Of a stretch of 64,000 nucleotides of DNA, positions 20,752 through 30,066 are shown in pieces. The stretch is from Pseudomonas sp. UBA1879 (GTDB lineage: Bacteria > Pseudomonadota > Gammaproteobacteria > Pseudomonadales > Pseudomonadaceae). The DNA lies in NCBI RefSeq assembly GCF_002338065.1, contig NZ_DDHJ01000002.1, positions 131,320-195,319 on the forward strand, in the 5' to 3' direction. Under the pieces are notes generated by a model. It made no database searches. It was not told the origin of the DNA and saw only the letters and a program-made list of their open reading frames with translations. The stretch's first letter is position 1, and each line of letters starts with the position of its first letter. The position numbers were made by a program, and so were the translations under genes.

Positions 20752-23292
20752 ATGACGCAAGTCACGGTGAAAGAACTGGCCAAAACGGTCGACACACCGG
20801 TAGAGCGCCTGTTACAGCAGATGCGTGAGGCAGGTCTGCCGCACACCGCCGCCGAGCAAGTTGTGACCGATAACGAAAAGCAAGCCCTGTTGACGCACCT
20901 GAAAAGCGGCCACAAGGCTAAGGTGGAAGAACCGCGCAAGATCACTTTGCAGCGTAAGACCACCAGTACCCTGCGCGTTGCTGGCAGCAAGAGCATCAGC
21001 GTTGAAGTACGTAAGAAGAAAGTCTTCGTACAACGCAGCCCGGAAGAAATCGAAGCCGAGCGCAAGCGCGAGCAAGAAGAACGCCGTGCGGTAGAAAATG
21101 CCGCGCGCCAAAAGGCTGAAGAAGAAGCCCGTCAGCGTGCCGAAGAAGAAGCGCGCCGTCAGCCAGCTCCCGCTCCGGAAACCGCTGAAGCTGTGGCGGC
21201 ACCCGCTCCTGCAGTCGAGGCGGCTCCGCAAGTGCCTGCCGAGCCTGTTCAGGAAGCGCCTGTCGCTGCACCTGCACCGGTCGCCGACACTCGCAAGCGC
21301 GACGAGCCTCGTCGTCCCGACAAACCACGTGCCGATGACAACAATCGCCGTGGCGGTGGTGGCGACGGCGAGCGCAAAAACGCTCCGCATCGTGCATCGG
21401 TCAAGGAAAAGGCGCCTGCGCCACGCGTTGCACCACGTACCACCGACGAAGAAAGCGATGGCTTCCGTCGTGGCGGTCGTGGCAAGGCGAAACTCAAGAA
21501 ACGCAATGCTCACGGCTTCCAGAACCCTACCGGTCCTGTGGTACGTGAAGTGAAGATCGGCGAGACCATCACTGTGGGCGACCTCGCTCAACAGATGTCG
21601 GTCAAAGCCGCTGAAATCATCAAGTTCATGTTCAAGCTGGGGACCCCGGCCACCATCAACCAGGTACTGGATCAGGAAACTGCCCAACTGGTTGCTGAAG
21701 AACTGGGCCACAAAGTGACGCTGGTCAGCGACACTGCGCTGGAAGATTCCCTGGCCGAGTCCCTGAAGTTTGAAGGTGAAACGGTTCCTCGTGCGCCAGT
21801 CGTGACTGTTATGGGTCACGTTGACCACGGTAAGACCTCGCTGCTCGACTACATCCGTCGTGCCAAGGTGGCCGCTGGCGAAGCTGGCGGTATCACTCAG
21901 CACATCGGTGCGTACCACGTGGAAACCGACCGCGGCATGGTCACGTTCCTCGACACGCCTGGTCACGCGGCGTTTACCGCGATGCGTGCCCGTGGTGCCA
22001 AGGCGACTGATATCGTGATCCTGGTTGTCGCAGCTGACGACGGCGTGATGCCGCAGACCATCGAAGCCGTGCAGCACGCACAGGCTGCCGGTGTTCCGCT
22101 GGTGGTCGCGGTCAACAAGATCGACAAGCCGGGCGCCGACATGGACCGCATCCGTAGCGAGCTGTCGGTTCACGGGGTGACGTCCGAAGACTGGGGTGGC
22201 GATACCCCATTCGTACCGGTATCGGCGAAAGTCGGTACAGGCGTAGACGAGTTGCTGGAAGCCGTTCTGCTGCAGGCTGAAGTCCTGGAGCTGGTCGCTA
22301 CACCATCGGCCCCGGGTCGCGGTGTCGTGGTTGAATCGCGTCTGGACAAGGGCCGTGGTCCAGTGGCCACTGTTCTGGTTCAGGACGGTACGCTGCGCCA
22401 GGGCGATATGGTACTGGTCGGCTCCAACTACGGTCGTGTTCGCGCCATGCTCGACGAGAACGGCAAGTCCATCAAGGAAGCCGGTCCATCCATCCCTGTC
22501 GAGATTCTCGGCCTGGACGGGACGCCGGACGCTGGCGACGAGATGAGCGTGGTTGCTGACGAGAAGAAAGCCCGCGAAGTGGCGCTGTTCCGTCAAGGCA
22601 AGTTCCGCGAAGTCAAGCTGGCCCGTGCTCACGCCGGTAAGCTGGAAAACATCTTCGAGAACATGGGCCAGGAAGAGAAGAAGACGCTCAACATCGTCCT
22701 CAAATCCGACGTTCGTGGTTCGCTCGAGGCCTTGCAGGGCGCTTTGAATGGCTTGGGCAACGACGAAGTACAGGTGCGAGTAGTGGGCGGCGGCGTCGGT
22801 GGTATCACCGAGAGCGATGCCAACCTGGCGCTGGCATCCAACGCTGTTCTGTTCGGCTTCAACGTGCGTGCTGATGCTGGCGCGCGCAAGATCGTCGAGC
22901 AGGAAGGTCTGGACATGCGTTACTACAACGTCATCTACGACATCATCGAAGACGTCAAGAAGGCTCTCACCGGCATGCTTGGCAGCGACGTCCGGGAGAA
23001 CATCCTGGGTATCGCCGAAGTTCGCGACGTATTCCGCTCGCCGAAGTTCGGTGCGATCGCCGGTTGCATGGTCATTGAAGGCGTTGTGTTCCGTAACCGT
23101 CCGATCCGCGTACTGCGTGAAGACATCGTTATCTTCGAAGGCGAGCTGGAATCCCTGCGTCGCTTCAAGGATGACGCTTCCGAAGTTCGTGCTGGCATGG
23201 AGTGCGGTATCGGCGTCAAGAGCTACAACGACGTCAAGGTCGGCGACAAGATCGAAGTCTTCGAGAAGGTCCAAGTGGCTCGCAGCCTCTAA
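20752..23292 (+). CDS. infB: Translation initiation factor IF-2
   Basis: GTPase that brings initiator tRNA to the 30S subunit. It has 846 residues. The IF2 N-domain covers residues 1-52, a long charged linker with Glu/Arg and Pro/Ala-rich tracts follows, then a second IF2N. The GTPase has GHVDHGKT near 356-363, DTPGHAAF near 402 and NKID near 454. The C-terminal domains that bind fMet-tRNA follow. The start follows GAGAGAAGTGC. It is cotranscribed with nusA; a terminator hairpin lies 70 bases after its stop. Confidence 0.98.
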   Translation: MTQVTVKELAKTVDTPVERLLQQMREAGLPHTAAEQVVTDNEKQALLTHLKSGHKAKVEEPRKITLQRKTTSTLRVAGSKSISVEVRKKKVFVQRSPEEIEAERKREQEERRAVENAARQKAEEEARQRAEEEARRQPAPAPETAEAVAAPAPAVEAAPQVPAEPVQEAPVAAPAPVADTRKRDEPRRPDKPRADDNNRRGGGGDGERKNAPHRASVKEKAPAPRVAPRTTDEESDGFRRGGRGKAKLKKRNAHGFQNPTGPVVREVKIGETITVGDLAQQMSVKAAEIIKFMFKLGTPATINQVLDQETAQLVAEELGHKVTLVSDTALEDSLAESLKFEGETVPRAPVVTVMGHVDHGKTSLLDYIRRAKVAAGEAGGITQHIGAYHVETDRGMVTFLDTPGHAAFTAMRARGAKATDIVILVVAADDGVMPQTIEAVQHAQAAGVPLVVAVNKIDKPGADMDRIRSELSVHGVTSEDWGGDTPFVPVSAKVGTGVDELLEAVLLQAEVLELVATPSAPGRGVVVESRLDKGRGPVATVLVQDGTLRQGDMVLVGSNYGRVRAMLDENGKSIKEAGPSIPVEILGLDGTPDAGDEMSVVADEKKAREVALFRQGKFREVKLARAHAGKLENIFENMGQEEKKTLNIVLKSDVRGSLEALQGALNGLGNDEVQVRVVGGGVGGITESDANLALASNAVLFGFNVRADAGARKIVEQEGLDMRYYNVIYDIIEDVKKALTGMLGSDVRENILGIAEVRDVFRSPKFGAIAGCMVIEGVVFRNRPIRVLREDIVIFEGELESLRRFKDDASEVRAGMECGIGVKSYNDVKVGDKIEVFEKVQVARSL

Positions 23293-23362
23293 ATCGCGAG
23301 CTTCAGGAGTCTTGGCGTACGTCGCATGAGAATGCACAGCGTTCGTCAAGCACTCTAAACGC

Positions 23363-23397
23363 AACGCCCGGTCCGGCTCTCGCCAGGCCGGGCGTTT
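23363..23397 (+). terminator. Hairpin/terminator between infB and rbfA
   Basis: AACGCCCGG ... CCGGGCGTT with a 16-base loop that can pair further, followed by a short T run only. It may give partial termination, since rbfA starts 50 bases later. Confidence 0.55.
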
Positions 23398-23449
23398 GCC
23401 GCTTTCAGACCACATGGCTTTGGCCGTGGGTCAGTACAGGTAACAAGAC

Positions 23450-23851
23450 ATGGCAAAAGAATACAGCCGTACCCAACGTATCGGCGATCAGATGCAGCGC
23501 GAGCTGGCTCAGTTGATCCGTCGTGAAGTCAAAGACCCGCGCGTGGGTCTGGTCACCATCACCGCCGTCGATGTCAGCCGCGACGTGGGCCACGCGAAGA
23601 TTTTCATCACCGTGATGGGCCAGGACAACGCGGAGGACATCAGTCAATCCATCAAAGTGCTGAACTCGGCCGCTGGCTTCCTGCGCATGCAATTGGCGCG
23701 TGAAATGAAGCTGCGCAGCGTTCCGCAACTGCACTTCCATTACGATGAAAGTGTCTCTCGCGGTGCCCACCTGTCAGCGCTGATCGAGCGCGCAGTGGCT
23801 GAAGACAGCCAGCACGAACCTTCTCCGAAGCAAGATGGTTCGGAGGAGTAA
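23450..23851 (+). CDS. rbfA: 30S ribosome-binding factor RbfA
   Basis: KH-fold factor for 16S rRNA 5'-end maturation and cold adaptation. It has 133 residues starting MAKEYSRTQRIGDQMQRELA. The conserved RVGLVTITAVDVSRDVGHAK and LRMQLAREMKLRSVPQLHFHYDES are present. The end of the gene contains the GGAGGA ribosome site of truB. Confidence 0.96.
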   Translation: MAKEYSRTQRIGDQMQRELAQLIRREVKDPRVGLVTITAVDVSRDVGHAKIFITVMGQDNAEDISQSIKVLNSAAGFLRMQLAREMKLRSVPQLHFHYDESVSRGAHLSALIERAVAEDSQHEPSPKQDGSEE

Positions 23852-23855
23852 CGGC

Positions 23856-24773
23856 GTGGCTCAGGTCAAGCGTATCCGCCGCAACGTCAGCGGCATCATC
23901 CTGCTCGACAAGCCGCTGGGCTTCACCTCCAACGCCGCCTTGCAAAAGGTGCGCTGGTTGCTCAACGCGGAAAAGGCCGGCCACACCGGGAGTCTCGATC
24001 CGCTGGCCACCGGCGTACTGCCGCTGTGCTTCGGTGAGGCGACCAAGTTTTCGCAGTACCTGCTCGATTCCGACAAGGGTTACGAAACCCTGATGCAGTT
24101 GGGCAAGACCACGACCACGGCGGATGCCGAAGGCGAGGTGTTACAAACGCGTCCGGTGACCGTTGGTCGCGCCGAAATCGAGGCGGTACTGCCCGGTTTC
24201 CGTGGGCAAATCAGTCAGATACCGCCGATGTACTCCGCGCTCAAACGTGATGGCCAGCCGTTGTACAAGCTGGCGCGTGCAGGGGAAGTGGTGGAGCGTG
24301 AAGCGCGTTCTGTTACTATTGCGCGCCTGGAATTATTGGCAAGCGAAGGCGAGACCGCGCGACTGGCCGTTGACTGCAGCAAAGGCACCTATATTCGGAC
24401 ACTCGTGGAAGATATCGGTGAGAAGCTCGGCTGTGGTGCATATGTTGCCGAGTTGCGTCGGACGCAGGCAGGACCTTTCACGCTGGCCCAGACAGTGACG
24501 CTGGAAGAGCTGGAAGCTGTCCACGCCGAAGGTGGCAACGAAGCGGTTGATCGCTTCTTGATGCCTTCTGACAGCGGCTTGCAGGATTGGCCGCTGCTGC
24601 AATTTTCAGAGCACAGTTCGTTTTACTGGCTGCACGGTCAGCCAGTCAGAGCCCCGGACGCGCCGAAGTTCGGCATGGTGCGGGTGCAGGATCATGATGG
24701 GCGCTTCATCGGTATCGGTGAAGTGAGTGAAGACGGGCGAATTGCGCCACGTCGATTGATTCGGTCAGAGTGA
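23856..24773 (+). CDS. truB: tRNA pseudouridine(55) synthase
   Basis: Forms pseudouridine 55 in the T loop of tRNAs. It has 305 residues from the GTG start. The catalytic Asp is residue 48 in GHTGSLDPLATGVLP; GYETLMQLGKTTTTADAEG and the C-terminal PUA-like domain follow. The GTG sits 4 bases after the rbfA stop with GGAGGA just upstream, so translation of the two is probably coupled. Confidence 0.96.
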   Translation: MAQVKRIRRNVSGIILLDKPLGFTSNAALQKVRWLLNAEKAGHTGSLDPLATGVLPLCFGEATKFSQYLLDSDKGYETLMQLGKTTTTADAEGEVLQTRPVTVGRAEIEAVLPGFRGQISQIPPMYSALKRDGQPLYKLARAGEVVEREARSVTIARLELLASEGETARLAVDCSKGTYIRTLVEDIGEKLGCGAYVAELRRTQAGPFTLAQTVTLEELEAVHAEGGNEAVDRFLMPSDSGLQDWPLLQFSEHSSFYWLHGQPVRAPDAPKFGMVRVQDHDGRFIGIGEVSEDGRIAPRRLIRSE

Positions 24774-24923
24774 CCGGACCCGTCGAGTCGGGGTGTCCTG
24801 GCACGGCGGTACGAGGGTGGCTGTTAACAGGCATGGTCACTCCTCATTTATTGATACAGGGATTTGTCCCTGGCCTGTTGAAGCTGTTTCGTTGAAACGG
24901 TTTCTTGATAAAAGGATTGCCTC

Positions 24924-25193
24924 ATGGCTCTCAGCGTTGAAGAAAAAGCTCAGATCGTAACCGACTACCAGCAAGCCGTTGGTGATACTGGTTCGCCAGA
25001 AGTGCAAGTTGCACTGCTGACCGCCAACATCAACAAACTGCAAGGTCACTTCAAGGCCAACGGTAAAGACCACCACTCCCGTCGTGGTCTGATCCGCATG
25101 GTTAACCAGCGTCGTAAGCTGCTGGACTACCTGAAAGGCAAAGACGTGAGCCGTTACAGCGCTCTGATCGGTCGCCTGGGTCTGCGTCGCTAA
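24924..25193 (+). CDS. rpsO: 30S ribosomal protein S15
   Basis: Primary 16S rRNA-binding protein of the 30S platform. It has 89 residues, exactly the family length, with the conserved GSPEVQVALLTANINKL, DHHSRRGLIRMVNQRRKLL and the C-terminal SRYSALIGRLGLRR. AAGGAT precedes the ATG. A CAGGG-atttgt-CCCTG hairpin lies in the leader 55-70 bases upstream. Confidence 0.98.
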   Translation: MALSVEEKAQIVTDYQQAVGDTGSPEVQVALLTANINKLQGHFKANGKDHHSRRGLIRMVNQRRKLLDYLKGKDVSRYSALIGRLGLRR

Positions 25194-25225
25194 TTCAGCG
25201 ATCGCGCTAGAGGTTGGTTGTCTGT

Positions 25226-25256
25226 CGTGCGTCAGAGGGTTTCCCGCTGACGCACG
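25226..25256 (+). promoter_or_regulatory. Strong hairpin between rpsO and pnp
   Basis: CGTGCGTCAG pairs perfectly with CTGACGCACG around an 11-base loop. There is no T tract, so it is not a classical terminator. In enterobacteria the pnp leader carries an RNase III-cleaved stem-loop at this position through which PNPase represses itself. This hairpin is the obvious counterpart; that role is inferred. Confidence 0.6.
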
Positions 25257-25402
25257 GCAGGCTCCCAGCCTCAAGTTTTATCTGGATACACGTTTTATTC
25301 GTATGCTGCACACCTGGACTGCCGCAGGGGCCGATTCCCCTCACTGCCCAAGAATTCGCAAGAAACCAGTTCCCCCAAGAGCCACAAAGAAGGTAGGACA
25401 CC

Positions 25403-27508
25403 GTGAACCCGGTAATCAAGACGTTTCAATTCGGTCAATCGACCGTAACCCTGGAGACAGGCCGCATCGCCCGTCAGGCTTCTGGTGCAGTATTGGTCAC
25501 CGTTGACGACGACGTCACCGTACTCGTGACTGTGGTCGGCGCCAAACAAGCAGACGCTGGCAAAGGCTTTTTCCCGCTCTCCGTTCACTACCAGGAAAAA
25601 ACCTACGCTGCCGGCAAGATCCCTGGCGGCTTCTTCAAGCGTGAAGGCCGTCCTTCCGAGAAAGAAACCCTGACCTCGCGTTTGATCGACCGTCCGATCC
25701 GCCCGCTGTTTCCTGAAGGCTTCATGAACGAAGTGCAGGTTGTCTGCACCGTTGTTTCCACCAGCAAAAAAACCGATCCGGACATCGCCGCGATGATCGG
25801 TACTTCGGCTGCACTGGCCATCTCCGGCATTCCGTTCGACGGCCCGATCGGCGCGGCGCGTGTAGCGTTCCACGAAAGCACCGGCTACCTGCTGAACCCG
25901 ACTTACGAACAACTGAAAGCCTCGAGCCTGGACATGGTCGTCGCCGGTACCGAAGAAGCGGTGCTGATGGTTGAATCCGAAGCCAAAGAGCTGACTGAAG
26001 ACCAGATGCTGGGCGCCGTGCTGTTTGCCCACGACGAATTCCAGTCGGTCATCAAGGCTGTCAAAGAGCTGGCCGCCGAAGCTGCCAAGCCAACCTGGAC
26101 CTGGGCGCCTCAGCCAGAAGCCACCGCACTGCTGGGCGCTATCCGCTCCGAGTTCGGCGCGGCGATCTCCGAGGCCTACACCATCACCGTCAAGGCCGAT
26201 CGTTACGCTCGACTGGGTGAGTTGAAGGATCAGGTCGTTGCCAAACTGGCCGTCGAAGAAGGCAGCCCATCGGCTTCCGAAGTCAAAGCCGCTTTCGGTG
26301 AAATCGAATACCGCACCGTTCGCCAGAACATCGTTGATGGCAAGCCACGTATCGACGGCCGCGACACTCGCACCGTGCGTCCGCTGAACATCGAAGTTGG
26401 CGTGCTGCCGAAGACCCACGGTTCGGCCCTGTTCACCCGTGGCGAAACCCAGGCGTTGGTCGTCGCCACGCTGGGTACTGCCCGTGACGCACAGCTGCTG
26501 GACACCCTTGAAGGCGAGAAAAAAGACCCCTTCATGCTGCACTACAACTTCCCTCCATTCTCGGTGGGCGAGTGTGGTCGCATGGGTGGCGCGGGTCGTC
26601 GCGAAATCGGTCACGGTCGTCTGGCCCGTCGTTCGGTCCAGGCCATGCTGCCTGCTGCTGACGCGTTCCCGTACACCATCCGTGTCGTATCGGAAATTAC
26701 CGAATCCAACGGCTCCAGCTCCATGGCGTCGGTCTGCGGTGCTTCTCTGGCGCTGATGGACGCAGGTGTTCCGCTGAAGGCGCCGGTTGCCGGTATCGCC
26801 ATGGGTCTGGTGAAAGAAGGCGAGAAGTTCGCCGTTCTCACCGACATCCTGGGTGACGAAGACCACCTCGGCGACATGGACTTCAAAGTGGCCGGTACCG
26901 CCAAAGGCGTCACCGCGCTGCAGATGGACATCAAGATCAAAGGCATCACCGAAGAAATCATGGAGATCGCCCTGGGCCAAGCCCTGGAAGCTCGCCTGAA
27001 CATCCTCGGCCAAATGAACCAGGTCATCGGCCAGTCGCGTCCTGAACTGTCGGAAAACGCTCCGACCATGATCGCGATGAAAATCGACACCGATAAAATC
27101 CGTGACGTCATCGGTAAAGGCGGCGCGACCATTCGTGCCATCTGCGAAGAAACCAAAGCGTCGATCGACATTGAAGACGATGGCTCGATCAAGATCTTCG
27201 GCGAATCCAAGGAAGCGGCTGAAGCTGCACGTCAGCGCGTTCTGGGCATCACCGCTGAGGCGGAGATCGGCAAGATCTACGTGGGCAAGGTTGAGCGCAT
27301 CGTCGACTTCGGCGCATTCGTCAACATCCTGCCGGGCAAAGACGGTCTGGTTCACATCTCGATGCTCAGCGATGCTCGGGTCGAAAAAGTGACCGACATT
27401 CTGAAAGAAGGTCAGGAAGTCGAGGTGCTGGTTCTGGACGTCGATAACCGCGGTCGCATCAAGCTGTCGATCAAAGATGTTGCTGCAGCGAAGGCATCGG
27501 GCGTTTAA
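25403..27508 (+). CDS. pnp: Polyribonucleotide nucleotidyltransferase (PNPase)
   Basis: Phosphorolytic 3'-5' exoribonuclease of the RNA degradosome. It has 701 residues: two RNase PH domains (around 1-215 and 310-545, with GRREIGHGRLARR and active-site residues in the second), a linking helical domain, then KH (KIRDVIGKGGATIRAI) and S1 (GKVERIVDFGAFVNILPG) RNA-binding domains. The start is GTG (MNPVIKTFQFGQ) behind AAGAAGGTAGG. It ends the conserved translation block and is closed by a strong terminator. Confidence 0.98.
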   Translation: MNPVIKTFQFGQSTVTLETGRIARQASGAVLVTVDDDVTVLVTVVGAKQADAGKGFFPLSVHYQEKTYAAGKIPGGFFKREGRPSEKETLTSRLIDRPIRPLFPEGFMNEVQVVCTVVSTSKKTDPDIAAMIGTSAALAISGIPFDGPIGAARVAFHESTGYLLNPTYEQLKASSLDMVVAGTEEAVLMVESEAKELTEDQMLGAVLFAHDEFQSVIKAVKELAAEAAKPTWTWAPQPEATALLGAIRSEFGAAISEAYTITVKADRYARLGELKDQVVAKLAVEEGSPSASEVKAAFGEIEYRTVRQNIVDGKPRIDGRDTRTVRPLNIEVGVLPKTHGSALFTRGETQALVVATLGTARDAQLLDTLEGEKKDPFMLHYNFPPFSVGECGRMGGAGRREIGHGRLARRSVQAMLPAADAFPYTIRVVSEITESNGSSSMASVCGASLALMDAGVPLKAPVAGIAMGLVKEGEKFAVLTDILGDEDHLGDMDFKVAGTAKGVTALQMDIKIKGITEEIMEIALGQALEARLNILGQMNQVIGQSRPELSENAPTMIAMKIDTDKIRDVIGKGGATIRAICEETKASIDIEDDGSIKIFGESKEAAEAARQRVLGITAEAEIGKIYVGKVERIVDFGAFVNILPGKDGLVHISMLSDARVEKVTDILKEGQEVEVLVLDVDNRGRIKLSIKDVAAAKASGV

Positions 27509-27523
27509 CTAAACCTGACGTTG

Positions 27524-27554
27524 AAAAAAGGGCCCCTTGCGGGCCCTTTTTTTT
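27524..27554 (+). terminator. Intrinsic terminator of pnp
   Basis: AAAAAAGGGCCC-cttgc-GGGCCCTTTTTTTT, a GC-rich stem with A and T flanks, 15 bases after the pnp stop. It can work in both directions. Confidence 0.92.
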
Positions 27555-27716
27555 GAGCGCAATGAAGGGGTTACGTCGCACACCATAGCGTTTTTCTCGG
27601 TTCGAACATGCATCTTGCAAGCGGAACTTTCGGTAAACGGGCAATCTGCACGATGTGCCGGGATCCCGTTTTTTCTAACCCATTGATAATAATAAGAAAA
27701 GTTGTATGTGGCAGAT

Positions 27717-27731
27717 TGGCACAACGCTTGC
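27717..27731 (+). promoter_or_regulatory. sigma54 (RpoN) promoter
   Basis: TGGCACAACGCTTGC matches the -24/-12 consensus TGGCAC-N5-TTGC, with exactly 10 bases between the invariant GG and GC. The expected start is near 27743, about 55 bases before the BON-protein ATG. No gene for an RpoN activator adjoins it. Motif seen; activity inferred. Confidence 0.75.
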
Positions 27732-27797
27732 GATATACCAGTAACCCTGCAGCCAATCAGATTGGCGCAGATTTTGAGAAAAACAGGAGTTACTCGT

Positions 27798-28148
27798 ATG
27801 AAGAAGTTCGCTATCGCTGCTGCTACCGCCACTGCTCTGACTCTGACCCTGGCTAACGTAGCCATGGCTCAAACCTCTGCCCAAGCTCCGATGGTTCTGG
27901 CTGCTGGTGAAGTCACCAAAGCTAAAGAAGCCACTTCCGATACCTGGATCACCACCAAGGTCAAATCTGATCTGGTAACCGAGAAAGGCATCCCAGGCTC
28001 CGACATCAAGGTTGAAACCAACAAAGGCGTGGTTTCCCTGTCGTCGACTGTCGCGATCACCGAAGCTCAAAAAACTACCGCAGTAGCAATCACCAAGAAA
28101 ATCAAAGGTGTGAAAGCTGTTTCGGCTGATGGCTTGAAAGCTGAGTAA
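27798..28148 (+). CDS. Secreted BON-domain protein (OsmY-like)
   Basis: A 116-residue protein with a clear Sec signal peptide (MKKFAIAAATATALTLTLAN, cleavage likely after AMA at residues 22-24). A single BON domain follows (about residues 45-115: SDTWITTKVKSDLVTEKGIPG ... IKVETNKGVVSLSSTVAITE). BON domains bind phospholipid surfaces and are common in periplasmic stress proteins such as OsmY, which has two. It starts behind CAGGAGTT. A conserved hypothetical in the same place after pnp is known in P. aeruginosa. The sigma54 promoter upstream is unusual for such a protein. Confidence 0.85.
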   Translation: MKKFAIAAATATALTLTLANVAMAQTSAQAPMVLAAGEVTKAKEATSDTWITTKVKSDLVTEKGIPGSDIKVETNKGVVSLSSTVAITEAQKTTAVAITKKIKGVKAVSADGLKAE

Positions 28149-28545
28149 TCAATTTCCCAAGAACCGTACGAACGGACGATTGATGGCCAGGGAGGTCGTC
28201 GATTGACCGATTGAAGGTTCATGCGAAGGCCATATGGATGTGGCCATTACAGACCCTGGCGCGAGCGCCGGGGTTTGTTCTATCTGGAGTGTTCCTGACC
28301 CAGCGACTGCTCATGTGATTGCCGTTCCCGCCGATACCTCGCTCTGTCTGTCTCCTGAATCATTTCGTGGGTATATTTGCCCCCTGCTGGTCACAAACCG
28401 GGCCGCCTGAAATAACGCGACAGGTCCGAACAGCCGATAAAACGCTTCTCACAGCGCTCGTTGTCCCGACAAGGACGAACGGACGTTCGCGTTTTCTATC
28501 TGTGCTGCTTTTCCCGATGGTTCATCACAAGGCAAGACTGTCGTA
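28149..28545 (+). other. Intergenic region after the BON gene
   Basis: 397 bases without a convincing gene. It holds a terminator-like hairpin (CCCTGGC-gcgagc-GCCGGGG then TTTGTT, 28254-28280) ending the BON transcript, and a second stem around GGCCATATGGATGTGGCC (28229-28246). The promoter of the following kinase gene must lie here but I cannot pick a clear -10/-35. Confidence 0.5.
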
Positions 28546-30066
28546 ATGGATACTGTCTCAACCACCCCCATGACAGGGCACCGGCCCAAACTCGCGCCGA
28601 GCGTGTGGTTACGACGCGCAGGCGCTGTGATGCTGGCGGCGATTATTTTTCTAGTCGATTGGCTCAGTACGCTCGATATTGCCATTGCGGTGTTGTACGT
28701 CACCGTGATCCTGATGTCGGAAGATCTGGTTTCTCGGCGAAACCTGATGATTGCCACGCTGGGCTGCGGTGTGTTGACGCTGGCGGCCTATCTGTTGTCC
28801 CATGTCGCTGAATGGGGGCAGGGCACGATATGGCTCATGCCATCGTTCGGACGGTGCCTGGTCAGTTTCTGCGCGATTGCGATCACTGGCTTTCTGGCGC
28901 TGAAAAACAAGGCCTCCAAAGAAGCGCTACAGCGGCAGGTCCATCTACTCAACCGCAGTGAAGTCCTGCTGGCAGGTGCACAGCGCCTCAGCCTGACGGG
29001 GAGTATCGGATTGAAAATGCCAGGTGGCGAAATGAGCTGGTCCGACGAGGCGAGGCGCATTTTTCAGTTCGACCACGTCGTACAGCCGACGCTGGCGACC
29101 ATGTTCAGCCGCGTGCATCCGGATGACGTGAATGCGCTCAAACAGTTGATCCGTGACGCGTACGCCAGCCAAGCGAACGTTGACACCGAATTTCGCCTAC
29201 TGATGCCGGATGGCGCCTTCAAGTGCCTGCGGATGCTGGCTCAGCAGATTCACGATGTGGCGGGCGACTGCGAATACGTCGGCGCGTTGATGGACATTAC
29301 GGCGACGAAGAACGCTGAAGACGCCTTGCATCGTTCCCAAAGCCAGCTGGCGCACGTCACCCGCGTCACGATGCTGGGAGAAATGGCAGCGTCGATCGCC
29401 CATGAAGTGAATCAACCGCTGTCTGCGATGACCACCAACGCAGAGGCGGGGTTGCGGTGGCTGGATCGCGAAGTGCCGGATATCGGCGAGGTTCGCAGCG
29501 CTATCGAACGCATACGGGGTGAGGCACACCGGGCCAGCGAAGTCATCCGGCGCATTCGTGCGTTGTCGCGGCGGACCGACCCCCGGCATGTGCAAATCGA
29601 TCTCCACGAGGTGTTGCATGAGGCCGTTACCTTGGTATGCAGAGAGCTCCACCGTCATCGCGTGACGCTGGACCTCAAGCCTGTCCAGGGGGAGGTCGCC
29701 GTGCGGGGGGACCGGGTGCAGTTGCAGCAGGTGATCATCAACCTGATGATCAATGCCATGCAGGCCATGGCGGGGATGCACGGCAAGGATAAAACCCTGA
29801 CCGTGCAGTTGAGCACCTCGAATAGCGGGAACGTCTCACTGAGTTTCCAGGACAACGGGCCGGGTATCTCGGCGTCCAATTTGCCCAATCTGTTTAACCC
29901 GTTCTTCACCACTAAACCCGAGGGCATGGGCATGGGATTGTCGATCTGTCGCTCGATTATCGAAGCGCACGGCGGCCGCATTTGGGCCGAAAGCGAATTG
30001 GGGCACGGCGCACTGCTGAATCTTTCCCTCCCTGCGATTGAGGTCAGCGCTGATGAGTGCAACTGA
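28546..30066 (+). CDS. Membrane PAS-domain sensor histidine kinase
   Basis: A 506-residue kinase. Three or four membrane segments lie between residues 22 and 122, followed by a short coiled linker, a PAS fold (about 140-255, ending VGALMDITATKNAEDALH), a HisKA domain and a HATPase domain. The phospho-acceptor is His286 in SIAHEVNQPLSAM, and the ATP-lid boxes DNGPGIS and GMGMGLSICRSIIEAHGG are intact. It belongs to the FixL/DctB-like group that uses HEVNQPL. The gene overlaps the FixJ-type regulator, so the two form one system. The stimulus is unknown; the membrane part has no large periplasmic loop, so sensing is probably within the membrane or by the PAS domain. Confidence 0.9.
   Translation: MDTVSTTPMTGHRPKLAPSVWLRRAGAVMLAAIIFLVDWLSTLDIAIAVLYVTVILMSEDLVSRRNLMIATLGCGVLTLAAYLLSHVAEWGQGTIWLMPSFGRCLVSFCAIAITGFLALKNKASKEALQRQVHLLNRSEVLLAGAQRLSLTGSIGLKMPGGEMSWSDEARRIFQFDHVVQPTLATMFSRVHPDDVNALKQLIRDAYASQANVDTEFRLLMPDGAFKCLRMLAQQIHDVAGDCEYVGALMDITATKNAEDALHRSQSQLAHVTRVTMLGEMAASIAHEVNQPLSAMTTNAEAGLRWLDREVPDIGEVRSAIERIRGEAHRASEVIRRIRALSRRTDPRHVQIDLHEVLHEAVTLVCRELHRHRVTLDLKPVQGEVAVRGDRVQLQQVIINLMINAMQAMAGMHGKDKTLTVQLSTSNSGNVSLSFQDNGPGISASNLPNLFNPFFTTKPEGMGMGLSICRSIIEAHGGRIWAESELGHGALLNLSLPAIEVSADECN

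Noticed and set aside
19132..23415. Long minus-strand frames opposite nusA (542 codons) and infB (867 codons)
   Set aside because: Shadows of strongly biased coding sequence, with repetitive composition and no recognisable domain.
25295..27355. 686-codon minus-strand frame opposite pnp
   Set aside because: Antisense shadow of pnp; it overlaps the complete PNPase gene and has no domain.
27759..27779. Second sigma54-like motif TTGGCGCAGATTTTGAG
   Set aside because: The -12 element reads GA instead of GC, and it is too near the ATG; the site at 27717 is far better.
28319..28546. 75-codon frame before the histidine kinase
   Set aside because: No ribosome site, no hydrophobic or domain pattern; it overlaps the likely kinase promoter region.
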